The position numbers were made by a program, and so were the translations under genes. From Alphaproteobacteria bacterium (GTDB lineage: Bacteria; Pseudomonadota; Alphaproteobacteria; Rhodobacterales; Rhodobacteraceae), in NCBI GenBank assembly GCA_003695135.1, contig RFIR01000288.1, forward strand, positions 1 to 5,126: a stretch of 5,126 nt of DNA, in the 5' to 3' direction. Below the pieces are notes generated by a model. It searched no databases. It saw nothing but the letters and a program-made list of their open reading frames with translations, and was not told the origin of the DNA. This document shows, piece by piece, positions 1 to 5,126 of this stretch. The first letter of the stretch is position 1. The number at the start of each line of letters is the position of its first letter.

Positions 1-430
1 AAAGGAACACCATGCCCAGCCCGACCAGTGCCCGCCCCGACTGCCGGACGCTGCGCTGGCTGAAGCGAAGGAACAGCGTCGCGCCCACCAGCAAGAGCAG
101 CGGCGGCAGCCAGTCGGCCCGCAACAGCAGGATCTGCGAGGCGATGGCCGAGCCGAGATCGGCGCCGAGCATGATGGCCAGCCCCGCCGCCGCGGCCAGC
201 CCGCCCGAGACGGTGAAGCCTGCGACCACCAGCGCCACCGCCGTGGAGCTTTGCATTAGCGTCGCAGCTGCCGTGCCGGCGAGCGCGGCCAGGGGGCGCG
301 AGGATTCCGAACGGCGCAGTATCAGGCGCAGCTGCGGCATGAATCCGCGCTCGATCCCCGTCCTGATCAGACGGATCGACCAGATCAGCAGTGCAGCCGC
401 GCCTGCCAGATGGAGCAGGAACAGTACCAT
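1..430 (-). CDS. Na/Pi-cotransporter II-related membrane protein, YjbB-like (3' end outside window)
   Basis: This is the first 143 residues of a polytopic inner-membrane protein; the gene runs off the window at base 1. The sequence is almost entirely hydrophobic, with helices near residues 2-20, 46-58, 62-88 and 108-122. It carries the family hallmark QSSTA at residues 60-64, the Q-S-S motif of the Na/phosphate cotransporter inverted repeat, followed by GADLGSAI at 90-97, where relatives have GADVGTA or GANIGTT. Order and spacing resemble E. coli YjbB. Full-length family members are usually about 500-600 residues and often end in a PhoU-like domain, which is not visible here. The likely role is sodium-coupled phosphate or anion transport, but substrate cannot be read from sequence. 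The ATG at 430 is the first possible start, because an in-frame TAG lies at 436-434. An AGAGG directly abuts the ATG, so the ribosome site is poor. The gene lies 220 bp after the kinase and probably has its own promoter. Confidence 0.85.
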   Translation of the reverse strand, partial: MVLFLLHLAGAAALLIWSIRLIRTGIERGFMPQLRLILRRSESSRPLAALAGTAAATLMQSSTAVALVVAGFTVSGGLAAAAGLAIMLGADLGSAIASQILLLRADWLPPLLLLVGATLFLRFSQRSVRQSGRALVGLGMVFL

Positions 431-577
431 CCTCTATCCGTTCTCGGCCTGCCAGCGACATGCGGCCGGTGGAAGGTCATTCTCGATGCCGGTCGTCACC
501 GTGCCGGCAGTTTGACCCGGTCTTCGGTTCTTGTCGCCGTGTTCTGTACGGCAGGGTGTGAATCTTTCAATATGATC

Positions 578-598
578 ATTATAGGACTGCAAAAGCAA
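578..598 (-). promoter_or_regulatory. Possible promoter of the Na/Pi transporter gene
   Basis: This is the most AT-rich patch of a GC-rich window and lies in the kinase-transporter gap. Read on the minus strand it contains a perfect TATAAT at 583-578. A TTGCTT at 598-593 lies only 9 bp upstream, too close to be its -35 box. The TTGCTT could instead pair with CATATT further downstream, 18 bp away. An 8-bp palindrome, ATGATCAT, at 572-579 overlaps the -10 box and could be an operator. If used, the promoter would give a leader of roughly 140 nt before the ATG at 430. The call rests on base composition and one hexamer, so it is tentative. Confidence 0.35.
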
Positions 599-615
599 CA
601 GGGCGGCATCACCAG

Positions 616-638
616 GCCGTGCGCAACCTCGGCACGGC
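616..638 (-). terminator. Possible hairpin terminator after the histidine kinase
   Basis: Thirteen bases after the kinase stop, the minus strand can form a perfect 7-bp stem, GCCGTGC with GCACGGC, around a 9-nt loop. No U-run follows directly; the nearest T-rich stretch is about 20 nt further on and overlaps the putative transporter promoter. It may weaken read-through from the kinase into the transporter gene, but it is not a canonical intrinsic terminator. Confidence 0.3.
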
Positions 639-650
639 TCCATCGTTTCT

Positions 651-1943
651 TCACGCCGCGCGCAACGGCAGCAGGATCGAGACGATGGCGCCCCCGGGCG
701 AGCTTCGGATATCGAGCCCGCCCCCCATCTGCCGCGCAAAGCCGGCCACCATGGACAGACCCAGCCCCGAACCCTGGCCGACCGGCTTGGTGGTGAAGAA
801 AGGTTCGACGACCCGGTCGCGGATGTCCTCGGCGATGCCGGTGCCGGTATCGCTGACCGAGATCGAGACATAGCGCCCCGGCGGAAGATCCGATCCGTCG
901 GGCAGGCTGCGCGGCGCCTCGATCGTCCGCATGCGGCAATCCAGCACCATCCGCCCCCCGCCCGGCATCGCGTCGCGGGCATTGATCATCAGATTGATGA
1001 TCGCGGTCATCAGCTGTTCCTCGTCGGCCTCGATCCGCAGCGCGGGATCGGCGCAACGGAGCTCGATCCGCACCGATTCGGGGATCAGCCGCCGGCTCAT
1101 CCGCGTGAGGCCATCCAGGAAATCCCCGACCGCAAAGACCGACTTGTTCAGCGTGTCGCGCCGGGAATAGGCCAGCATCTTGCGCACCAGATCCGCCGCG
1201 CGCCTGCCGGCCTGCCTTGCGTTGGCGACGCATTCATCCTTCTCCTGCCGCGTGTCGATCTCGTCATAGAGATCGAGATTGCCCAGAACCGCGGTGAGAA
1301 TGTTGTTGAAGTCATGCGCCAGCCCGCCGGTGAGCTGGCCGATCGCCTCCATCTTCTGGGCCTGGACCGATCGCCTTGCCGCCTCCTCCGCCTGCAGCCG
1401 CCGCCTGCGCACGACCAAAATGGTGCCGGCGAGATATCCCACCATGCCCAGGGCGCAGATCGTCATCACGACCCGGGCGAGCATCGAGTCGATCCTGGCG
1501 TAGGTCTCGACCAGCGTCAGGATCACGGTGAATGCGACGATCGCGATCTGGCCCAGGACGACGAACAGCATGCTGTCGGCGCGCAGGATGAGATAGACGA
1601 AAAGGCTGGCCAGCCCGGCCCCGCCCGAAATGCGCAACGCCTCGTCATCCTGCAGGACCAGCAGTCCCGGCAGCCAGATGTATGACGACATCAAGACCAG
1701 AAACATCAGACCGGCCAGAACCGTTTCGTGCCTCTTCACCTCGGGCCCGCGGCTGGTGAGGTAGAGATAGTAGAGCCCGTGCAGCACGAAGAAGATTCCC
1801 AGCCATGCCCAGGCCAGCCGCCAGCCCGTATAGAGATTGAGCGCGATGCCGGCGGCGGCGATCGCGGCAAATCTGAAGGTGATTTCGGCAGGCACGCCGT
1901 ATTCGAGCTGATAGAGCCGGTCGATTTCCCGCCTGTCATCCAT
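651..1943 (-). CDS. Membrane-bound sensor histidine kinase, no receiver domain
   Basis: This 430-residue protein would autophosphorylate on histidine in response to a signal sensed in or near the membrane. The N-terminal half has about six hydrophobic helices, near residues 20-38, 42-62, 74-97, 105-121, 125-146 and 155-178, with no large periplasmic loop. A charged, probably coiled segment (179-200) leads to the HisKA domain, with H-box GGLAHDFNN and phospho-acceptor His210. The ATPase domain follows: N-box NLMINARDAM (317-326), G1 DTGTGI (365-370), F-box FFTTKP (382-387) and G2 GQGSGLGL (389-396). All key residues are present, so it should be active. The H-box style (MEAIGQLTGGLAHDFNN) is common in hybrid kinases, yet the protein ends about 34 residues after the G2 box with no receiver. 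I chose the ATG at 1943 because GGAAGG lies 8 nt upstream (1957-1952). An in-frame ATG at 1982 has a weaker site, and longer frames would run into the dehydrogenase gene. No response regulator gene is in the window, so partner and signal are unknown. Confidence 0.92.
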   Translation of the reverse strand: MDDRREIDRLYQLEYGVPAEITFRFAAIAAAGIALNLYTGWRLAWAWLGIFFVLHGLYYLYLTSRGPEVKRHETVLAGLMFLVLMSSYIWLPGLLVLQDDEALRISGGAGLASLFVYLILRADSMLFVVLGQIAIVAFTVILTLVETYARIDSMLARVVMTICALGMVGYLAGTILVVRRRRLQAEEAARRSVQAQKMEAIGQLTGGLAHDFNNILTAVLGNLDLYDEIDTRQEKDECVANARQAGRRAADLVRKMLAYSRRDTLNKSVFAVGDFLDGLTRMSRRLIPESVRIELRCADPALRIEADEEQLMTAIINLMINARDAMPGGGRMVLDCRMRTIEAPRSLPDGSDLPPGRYVSISVSDTGTGIAEDIRDRVVEPFFTTKPVGQGSGLGLSMVAGFARQMGGGLDIRSSPGGAIVSILLPLRAA

Positions 1944-1951
1944 CGCGGCCG

Positions 1952-1957
1952 CCTTCC
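1952..1957 (-). promoter_or_regulatory. Ribosome binding site deciding the kinase start
   Basis: GGAAGG on the minus strand sits 8 nt before the ATG at 1943. The alternative in-frame ATG at 1982 has no comparable site, which favours the shorter kinase of 430 residues. Confidence 0.6.
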
Positions 1958-1996
1958 GCTCCGGCCAGCTCAACGCCTGCATGTCCGGTGAACGGG

Positions 1997-2021
1997 CGCC
2001 CGGCGAAGACGGGGCCGGGCG
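1997..2021 (-). other. GC-rich hairpin between the dehydrogenase and kinase genes
   Basis: The 122-bp gap between the dehydrogenase stop and the kinase start holds a perfect 8-bp inverted repeat, CGCCCGGC with GCCGGGCG, around a 9-nt loop. It begins 45 bp after the dehydrogenase stop and has no U-run behind it. It could be a transcript-stabilising stem, an attenuator or a weak terminator. Chance formation is also possible in DNA this rich in GC. I see no convincing promoter in this gap. Confidence 0.3.
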
Positions 2022-2065
2022 GCGCAGGCGAGGGATGGGACCGGCGTACGCACAGCGAGGCCGGC

Positions 2066-2725
2066 CTAGTCGAGAATCTGCGGCAGCAGCATCTCTGCCG
2101 CATCGGCGGGCGAGGTCAGCTCGGCCGGATTCTGGCCGGGGTGGAAGCGGGCGCGCAGCGCGGTCGGCATCGGCGGGGGGGTGATCAGCCGGACCTGGGG
2201 CGGCAGCCGCTCGTGCTCGGCGGCATAGGCCTCGACCAGCGCCCGCATCGCCGCCTTCGAGGCGGCATAGGCGCCGTGGAACTTGCCCGCCGCCGGATCG
2301 TCGCAGAACACCGCTCGGCCGGCCGGTGCGGCCTTGAGCAGCCGGAAGGTGACCGCGATCAGCACCTGGGTCGCGGCGGCGTTGACGGCGAGGCTGCGCT
2401 CGAACTCCTCCGGCTCGATATGCTCGGCCGGTGCCAGGTTGGGCGCATGCGCGGCGCAATGGACCAGCAGATCGAGCCGGCCCCAGCGTTCGTGGATCGA
2501 CAGGGCAAGCCGGGCCAGCCCGCCGGCATCGGTGATGTCGAGCGGCACCAGCGTCGCCTGGCGGCCGCCCGCGGCGCGGATCGCGTCGTCGAGATCCTCC
2601 AGCCCGCCCACCGTGCGCGCGAGCGCCACGATCCGGTGCCCGCGGCGGCCAAGCGCAAGCCCGAGCGCATATCCCAGCCCGCGCGAGGCGCCGGTGACGA
2701 GTGTGACGGGCGGATCAGCGTTCAT
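2066..2725 (-). CDS. YciK-like short-chain dehydrogenase/reductase (SDR) lacking the catalytic Ser
   Basis: This 219-residue protein has the Rossmann fold of the SDR superfamily. The nucleotide-binding motif TGASRGLG is at residues 11-18. A conserved Asp at 63 (PLDITD) and Asn115 (AVNAAA) are in place, and the active-site YAASK gives Tyr153 and Lys157. The usual NNAG is replaced by HCAA (89-92). The catalytic Ser expected 12-13 residues before Tyr is absent: that stretch reads VFCDDPAAGKFHGAY. The C-terminal part (TALRARFHPGQNP, then a TSPADAAE helix) resembles YciK and related alphaproteobacterial SDRs. The role would be NAD(P)-dependent oxidoreduction, or a non-catalytic one if the missing Ser matters; the substrate is unknown. 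The ATG at 2725 has AAGGA 6 nt upstream and lies inside the end of the DUF2161 gene (11-bp overlap), so the two are probably translationally coupled. Confidence 0.88.
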   Translation of the reverse strand: MNADPPVTLVTGASRGLGYALGLALGRRGHRIVALARTVGGLEDLDDAIRAAGGRQATLVPLDITDAGGLARLALSIHERWGRLDLLVHCAAHAPNLAPAEHIEPEEFERSLAVNAAATQVLIAVTFRLLKAAPAGRAVFCDDPAAGKFHGAYAASKAAMRALVEAYAAEHERLPPQVRLITPPPMPTALRARFHPGQNPAELTSPADAAEMLLPQILD

Positions 2726-3518
2726 GTCTGTTCCTTACCGCCGCGGGTTCCCGCGCGCCATCCCGCCCATTCCCGACCTCCGTGATCCGACGGACCAGAT
2801 CGGCATGGGCGAGCAGCGCCGCCTCGCCGGCCGGGGTCAGCGCATAGACACCGCGTTCGACCCGCTCGAACCAGCCATGATGATTGCGCGCCATCATCCG
2901 GGTCGCAAGGGCAACGCCGCTGCCCGCCGCGACGGCTGCGCCACGTGCCGCGCCTGCGCGCGAAAGGAATTCGGCGCAGCGCAGCGCGTCCTGGCGATAG
3001 GCGGTGACGCGGCCGGCCGAAGCGGCGCTGCCACCGGTATTGGGATCGCCCTGGCGGCGCTCGAATTCGCGCAGCAACCGCTCCGCCTTCGCCCCGTTCA
3101 GCCGCGGCCGGTAGGGGCCGGGGTCGAGATGGGTCTCGACCAGCGGCGGCGATCCCGGCCGCAGGGTGATCAGCCCCAGCCCGAGCCGCCGGCACAGCCG
3201 CAGCACGTCCCGGCTGCGCGCGCGCCAGTCCCGGCCGCGCGGCACGGCAATGTAGACATGGGCGAAGACAGTCTGCCGCGCCACCGCCTGCAGCACCAGA
3301 TTCAGCGTCAGCCGCAGCTTCATCTCCACGACGACGGGCGGTTCCGCGCCGCGGCGGGCGAGGATGTCGCAGGCGCCGATCTCGGCCTTCACCTCGTAGC
3401 CCTGGGCTTCGAGATGAGCCTTGAGCGGCGGATAGAGATCGGCCTCGCGCGCGAAACCGGCGGCTCGGTTCTCCGGGGATCTGCTGCGGGCGCGGGTCAC
3501 GCCCCTGCTATCGGCCAC
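2715..3518 (-). CDS. DUF2161 family putative PD-(D/E)XK-type phosphodiesterase
   Basis: This 267-residue cytoplasmic protein matches the DUF2161 family along its whole length. Near the N-terminus, READLYPPLKAHLEAQGYEV leads to GACDILARR with Asp51. A strand ending VVVEMK follows, with Glu65 and Lys67; together these form the D...ExK triad of the PD-(D/E)XK nuclease fold. Next come LNLVLQAVARQ (72-82), VYIAVPRG (88-95) and LGLGLITL (112-119). The family block FERRQGDPNTGGS (152-164) and VTAYRQDALR (171-180) come next. The C-terminus NHHGWFERVERGVYALTPAG (212-231) looks like a winged-helix element. Family members are predicted phosphodiesterases, but to my knowledge the substrate is not established. 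The start is uncertain. GTG at 3518 gives the longest form but has no clear Shine-Dalgarno; GTG at 3500 would remove six residues and may be leaderless. The conserved domain begins near residue 24, so either fits. The gene overlaps the next one by 11 bp. Confidence 0.9.
   Translation of the reverse strand: MADSRGVTRARSRSPENRAAGFAREADLYPPLKAHLEAQGYEVKAEIGACDILARRGAEPPVVVEMKLRLTLNLVLQAVARQTVFAHVYIAVPRGRDWRARSRDVLRLCRRLGLGLITLRPGSPPLVETHLDPGPYRPRLNGAKAERLLREFERRQGDPNTGGSAASAGRVTAYRQDALRCAEFLSRAGAARGAAVAAGSGVALATRMMARNHHGWFERVERGVYALTPAGEAALLAHADLVRRITEVGNGRDGAREPAAVRNRHER
2732..2736 (-). promoter_or_regulatory. Ribosome binding site of the dehydrogenase inside the DUF2161 gene
   Basis: AAGGA on the minus strand lies 6 nt before the ATG at 2725, within the last codons of the upstream gene. 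It fixes the dehydrogenase start and supports coupled translation of the two genes. Confidence 0.65.
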
Positions 3519-3535
3519 GACGCGGCATGGGTCAA
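3507..3535 (-). promoter_or_regulatory. Weak promoter-like sequence at the DUF2161 start
   Basis: The minus strand has TTGACC (3535-3530), 17 bp, then GATAGC (3512-3507). The -35 box is close to consensus and the -10 matches only 3 of 6. Transcription would begin near 3500, at the alternative GTG start, which would make the transcript leaderless. The rest of the gap to the tRNA (3536-3660) shows no better candidate, so read-through from the tRNA promoter is the other option. Confidence 0.25.
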
Positions 3536-3660
3536 GCCGGGCCGAGGGGATCGGCAGCGCGAACCGCGCTCGCCCCGGCCACCCCTGAGAGGCGCGATTT
3601 CTATGCCCGCCCCGGACGGGTCCGGAAGCGGTCCTGCGGTCGGGGCCTTGCCGGGCGATC

Positions 3661-3747
3661 TGGTGCGGTCGAGAAGACTCGAACTTCCACGGGTGTTACC
3701 CCACAGCGACCTCAACGCTGCGCGTCTACCAATTCCGCCACGACCGC
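3661..3747 (-). tRNA. tRNA-Leu, anticodon GAG
   Basis: This 87-nt type II tRNA has a full cloverleaf. The acceptor stem is GCGGTCG with CGACCGC, the discriminator is A (3664), and the CCA tail is encoded (3663-3661). The D-arm region is GGCGGAATTGGTAGACGC. The anticodon stem CAGCG/CGCTG encloses loop TTGAGGT, with anticodon GAG at 3713-3711. A 15-nt variable region can form a GGGT/ACCC stem, typical of leucine tRNAs. The T-arm has TTCGAGT, with one G-U pair closing the T-stem. It reads CUC and CUU codons; CUC is used in the genes here. It stands alone, with no other tRNA in the window. It lies between the exported-protein gene upstream and the DUF2161 gene 142 bp downstream. Confidence 0.97.
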
Positions 3748-3756
3748 GAATGGTGA

Positions 3757-3778
3757 GCGGGCGTATAGCAACGCCCGC
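3757..3778. repeat. 8-bp inverted repeat overlapping the tRNA-Leu -10 box
   Basis: GCGGGCGT (3757-3764) and ACGCCCGC (3771-3778) are perfect inverted arms around the 6-bp spacer ATAGCA, part of which belongs to the -10 region. It also lies about 40 bp after the stop of the exported-protein gene, so as RNA it could act as a 3' hairpin for that transcript; no U-run follows. It is either an operator-like element, a 3'-end stem, or chance in GC-rich DNA. Confidence 0.45.
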
Positions 3779-3790
3779 CCGCCTTGTGAA
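3762..3790 (-). promoter_or_regulatory. Sigma-70-type promoter of tRNA-Leu
   Basis: On the minus strand, TTCACA (3790-3785, 5 of 6 to consensus) is separated by exactly 17 bp from TATACG (3767-3762, 4 of 6). The predicted start is near 3755, a few nucleotides before the mature tRNA 5' end at 3747. The stretch after the -10 box is GC-rich (CGCCCGC), a feature of stable-RNA promoters under stringent control, so growth-rate regulation is plausible but inferred. Confidence 0.65.
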
Positions 3791-3818
3791 GCCCCGATCT
3801 GGCAGCCGGAAACGGTGG

Positions 3819-5126
3819 CTACTTGGACTTGACCGGTTTCTTGCCGAAGGTCGTCAGCGTGGTGGCCGGCCGGTCCTGCAGCGCATCGGCGGCGTCGACC
3901 GGCTCGCCCCGCATCCGCCGCGCCGCATCGCGCAGGAAGGCGGCGCGGTCGAGCCCGTCGACGAGCACGATGGGCTCGGTCCCGCTCTCCAGCGCTGCCG
4001 CGCTCAGATCATACCAGGACGCGGCCCGGCTGCGATTGGCGGCCACGCCGAAACCCTGCGCCAGATGCGCGGCAAGGATCTCGCCATAGCTCTGCTGGCC
4101 CACCGCGACCAGCGCCAGCGCCGCCGAGACCGCCATCTCGGCATTGTCGGTGTCATAGGCGTGGCCGAGGCAGATCTGCGCGGTCTGGGTCAGGCTGGCG
4201 ATGCTGGCCCCGGTGCCCGCCGCCCAGTCGGCCAGCGGCCCGGTCATCGCCTCGGCCGGATCGGTGGCGAGCTTGACCGCGAAGGGCCTGAGCTCGGGCA
4301 GGAAGGTCTCGCAGGTGGCCTGGATCGTCTCGGCCGTCGCCCCCGGGACCGCTTCGACCAGCGCCCTGGAGGTGGCGATGGCCTCACTGTCGAGCAGGCA
4401 GAACTGCTCGCCCAGCGCATCTTCGCTGTCCTTCAGCGAGGAGGCCGGCAGCAGCCCGCCATTGGCCGCCGAGCGGATGCCGATCTCGGCGCAGAACTTG
4501 GCCATCGACAGGGTGGGCTTGTCGCTGCCGAACACCATGATACCGGGTTTTTCGGTCTCTGACGCGCTGTCCTCGGCGGTGGCCACCTCGGTGGTCTCGG
4601 CGCTCGCATCGCGGTGCGGCACCTCGTCGGCCGCCTCCAGATCGCTGCCCGGACGCGGCGCGACGGCATCCGAACTCGCCGCGGGCGCATCGCGACCCAG
4701 ACGCTCGTCATTATAGGCGACCAGCAGGCCCGAGACCCCAATGCCTTCGCGCGCGATCAGGCGTTCGGTCTCCACCCCGCCGGCCAAGGCGCGGTTGTAG
4801 GAGGCAATGAGGAAGGCCCGCTCCGCCTCGGTCAGATGGCCGGTCACCGGAAAGTCGAGCAGGGCCTGATAGCGCCGGATCGCCGCACGCGACCGCCGGC
4901 CGAGCACGCCGTCGGGCGCGCCGGAGTTGAAACCGAAATAGTTCAGCGCCACCTGCACCTCGCGGTTCTGGGCGCGGGTAAAGCTGTCGATGCGCGGGCG
5001 CACCACCCGGGTCCGGGTGCGTTCGCGCACGATGACGCGGGTGCGTGGACGGGTGGCGTTGCGATGGATCTCGTTGCCGATGATCGTGCCGATCGTGCTG
5101 CCGATCAGCGCCTCGGCAAAGCCGCC
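3819..5126 (-). CDS. Exported peptidoglycan-binding protein with Sel1-like motif (5' end outside window)
   Basis: The frame is open to the window edge, so these 435 residues are the C-terminal part of a longer protein. The GTG at 5030 would be a false start, since clear coding sequence precedes it. Counting from the edge, residues 1-20 are a glycine-zipper-like stretch (EALIGSTIGTIIGNEI), then an Arg/Thr-rich basic segment (22-45). A PG_binding_1-type domain follows (about 51-114), with VQVALNYFGFNSGAPDGVLG and RSRAAIRRYQ. An Ala/Glu/Asp/Ser-rich acidic linker (145-195) leads to a mostly helical C-terminal region. That region has four cysteines (212, 243, 272, 319) and one Sel1-like motif, LAQGFGVAANRSRAASWYDL (355-374). 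A signal peptide is expected just beyond the window. The protein probably acts in the periplasm at the cell wall; its exact function is not known to me. It ends 71 bp before the tRNA. Confidence 0.85.
   Translation of the reverse strand, partial: GGFAEALIGSTIGTIIGNEIHRNATRPRTRVIVRERTRTRVVRPRIDSFTRAQNREVQVALNYFGFNSGAPDGVLGRRSRAAIRRYQALLDFPVTGHLTEAERAFLIASYNRALAGGVETERLIAREGIGVSGLLVAYNDERLGRDAPAASSDAVAPRPGSDLEAADEVPHRDASAETTEVATAEDSASETEKPGIMVFGSDKPTLSMAKFCAEIGIRSAANGGLLPASSLKDSEDALGEQFCLLDSEAIATSRALVEAVPGATAETIQATCETFLPELRPFAVKLATDPAEAMTGPLADWAAGTGASIASLTQTAQICLGHAYDTDNAEMAVSAALALVAVGQQSYGEILAAHLAQGFGVAANRSRAASWYDLSAAALESGTEPIVLVDGLDRAAFLRDAARRMRGEPVDAADALQDRPATTLTTFGKKPVKSK

Noticed and set aside
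12..515. Plus-strand open frame near the left edge
   Set aside because: It is antisense to the transporter gene, whose minus-strand translation shows the QSSTA motif and membrane helices; the plus-strand product is Ser/Arg/Ala-rich without features.
499..579. 27-codon minus-strand small ORF starting at the ATGATCAT palindrome
   Set aside because: No Shine-Dalgarno, the start overlaps the putative -10 box, and the product has no recognisable features.
651..2459. Longer kinase of 602 residues starting at 2459
   Set aside because: The extra 172 N-terminal residues overlap the SDR coding region in another frame and show no domain; the ATG at 1943 has a good ribosome site.
3610..3627. Hairpin (5 Watson-Crick plus 2 G-U pairs) downstream of tRNA-Leu as its terminator
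   Set aside because: The stem is short, has two wobble pairs, and is followed by GC-rich sequence with no U-run; not distinguishable from chance folding.
2283..4562. Long plus-strand open frame of 759 codons
   Set aside because: It runs antisense through the SDR, the DUF2161 gene, the whole tRNA-Leu and the exported-protein gene. Its composition is Arg/Pro/Ala-rich with no recognisable domain, as expected of a shadow frame in GC-rich DNA.
3819..5030. GTG at 5030 as start of the peptidoglycan-binding protein
   Set aside because: The frame stays open to the window edge and encodes a family-like glycine-zipper segment upstream, so the real start lies outside the window.
1..5126. Signs of a mobile element, phage integration at the tRNA, or a defence island
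   Set aside because: No integrase, transposase, terminal repeats, or duplicated tRNA 3' end next to the tRNA-Leu; composition is uniform and genes look chromosomal. The PD-(D/E)XK fold alone is not evidence of a restriction system.

Overview
The window is GC-rich chromosomal DNA from an alphaproteobacterium, most likely of the Rhodobacteraceae. The basis is the strong G/C bias at third codon positions, the style of the DUF2161 and peptidoglycan-binding/Sel1-like proteins, and a CCA-encoded tRNA-Leu. This assignment comes from recognising protein families, not from a database search. All supported genes lie on the minus strand, so transcription runs from high to low coordinates. The long plus-strand open frames are antisense shadows.

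In order of transcription: (1) 5126-3819 is the C-terminal 435 residues of an exported protein. It has a glycine-zipper stretch, a peptidoglycan-binding domain, a low-complexity acidic linker and a cysteine-containing C-terminal region with one Sel1-like motif. Its start and presumed signal peptide lie outside the window. (2) 3747-3661 is tRNA-Leu(GAG), with a good sigma-70-type promoter at 3790-3762 whose -10 box overlaps an 8-bp inverted repeat. (3) 3518-2715 is a DUF2161 protein, a putative PD-(D/E)XK phosphodiesterase. Its stop overlaps by 11 bp the start of (4), 2725-2066, a YciK-like short-chain dehydrogenase that lacks the usual catalytic serine. (5) 1943-651 is a membrane-bound sensor histidine kinase without a receiver domain. 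(6) 430-1 is the N-terminal 143 residues of a YjbB-like Na/Pi-cotransporter II-related protein, cut by the window edge.

The DUF2161 and SDR genes look translationally coupled. The kinase follows after 122 bp and may belong to the same transcript. The transporter follows after a 220-bp gap with its own promoter-like TATAAT and a possible long leader. There is no evident shared pathway: the layout reads as an ordinary housekeeping or conserved-hypothetical neighbourhood. I see no insertion sequence, phage gene, CRISPR array, toxin-antitoxin pair or defence system. The points most worth a second look are the serine-less SDR coupled to a nuclease-fold protein, the orphan kinase with an unrecognised membrane sensor, and the inverted repeat over the tRNA promoter. 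No gap between genes exceeds 220 bp.
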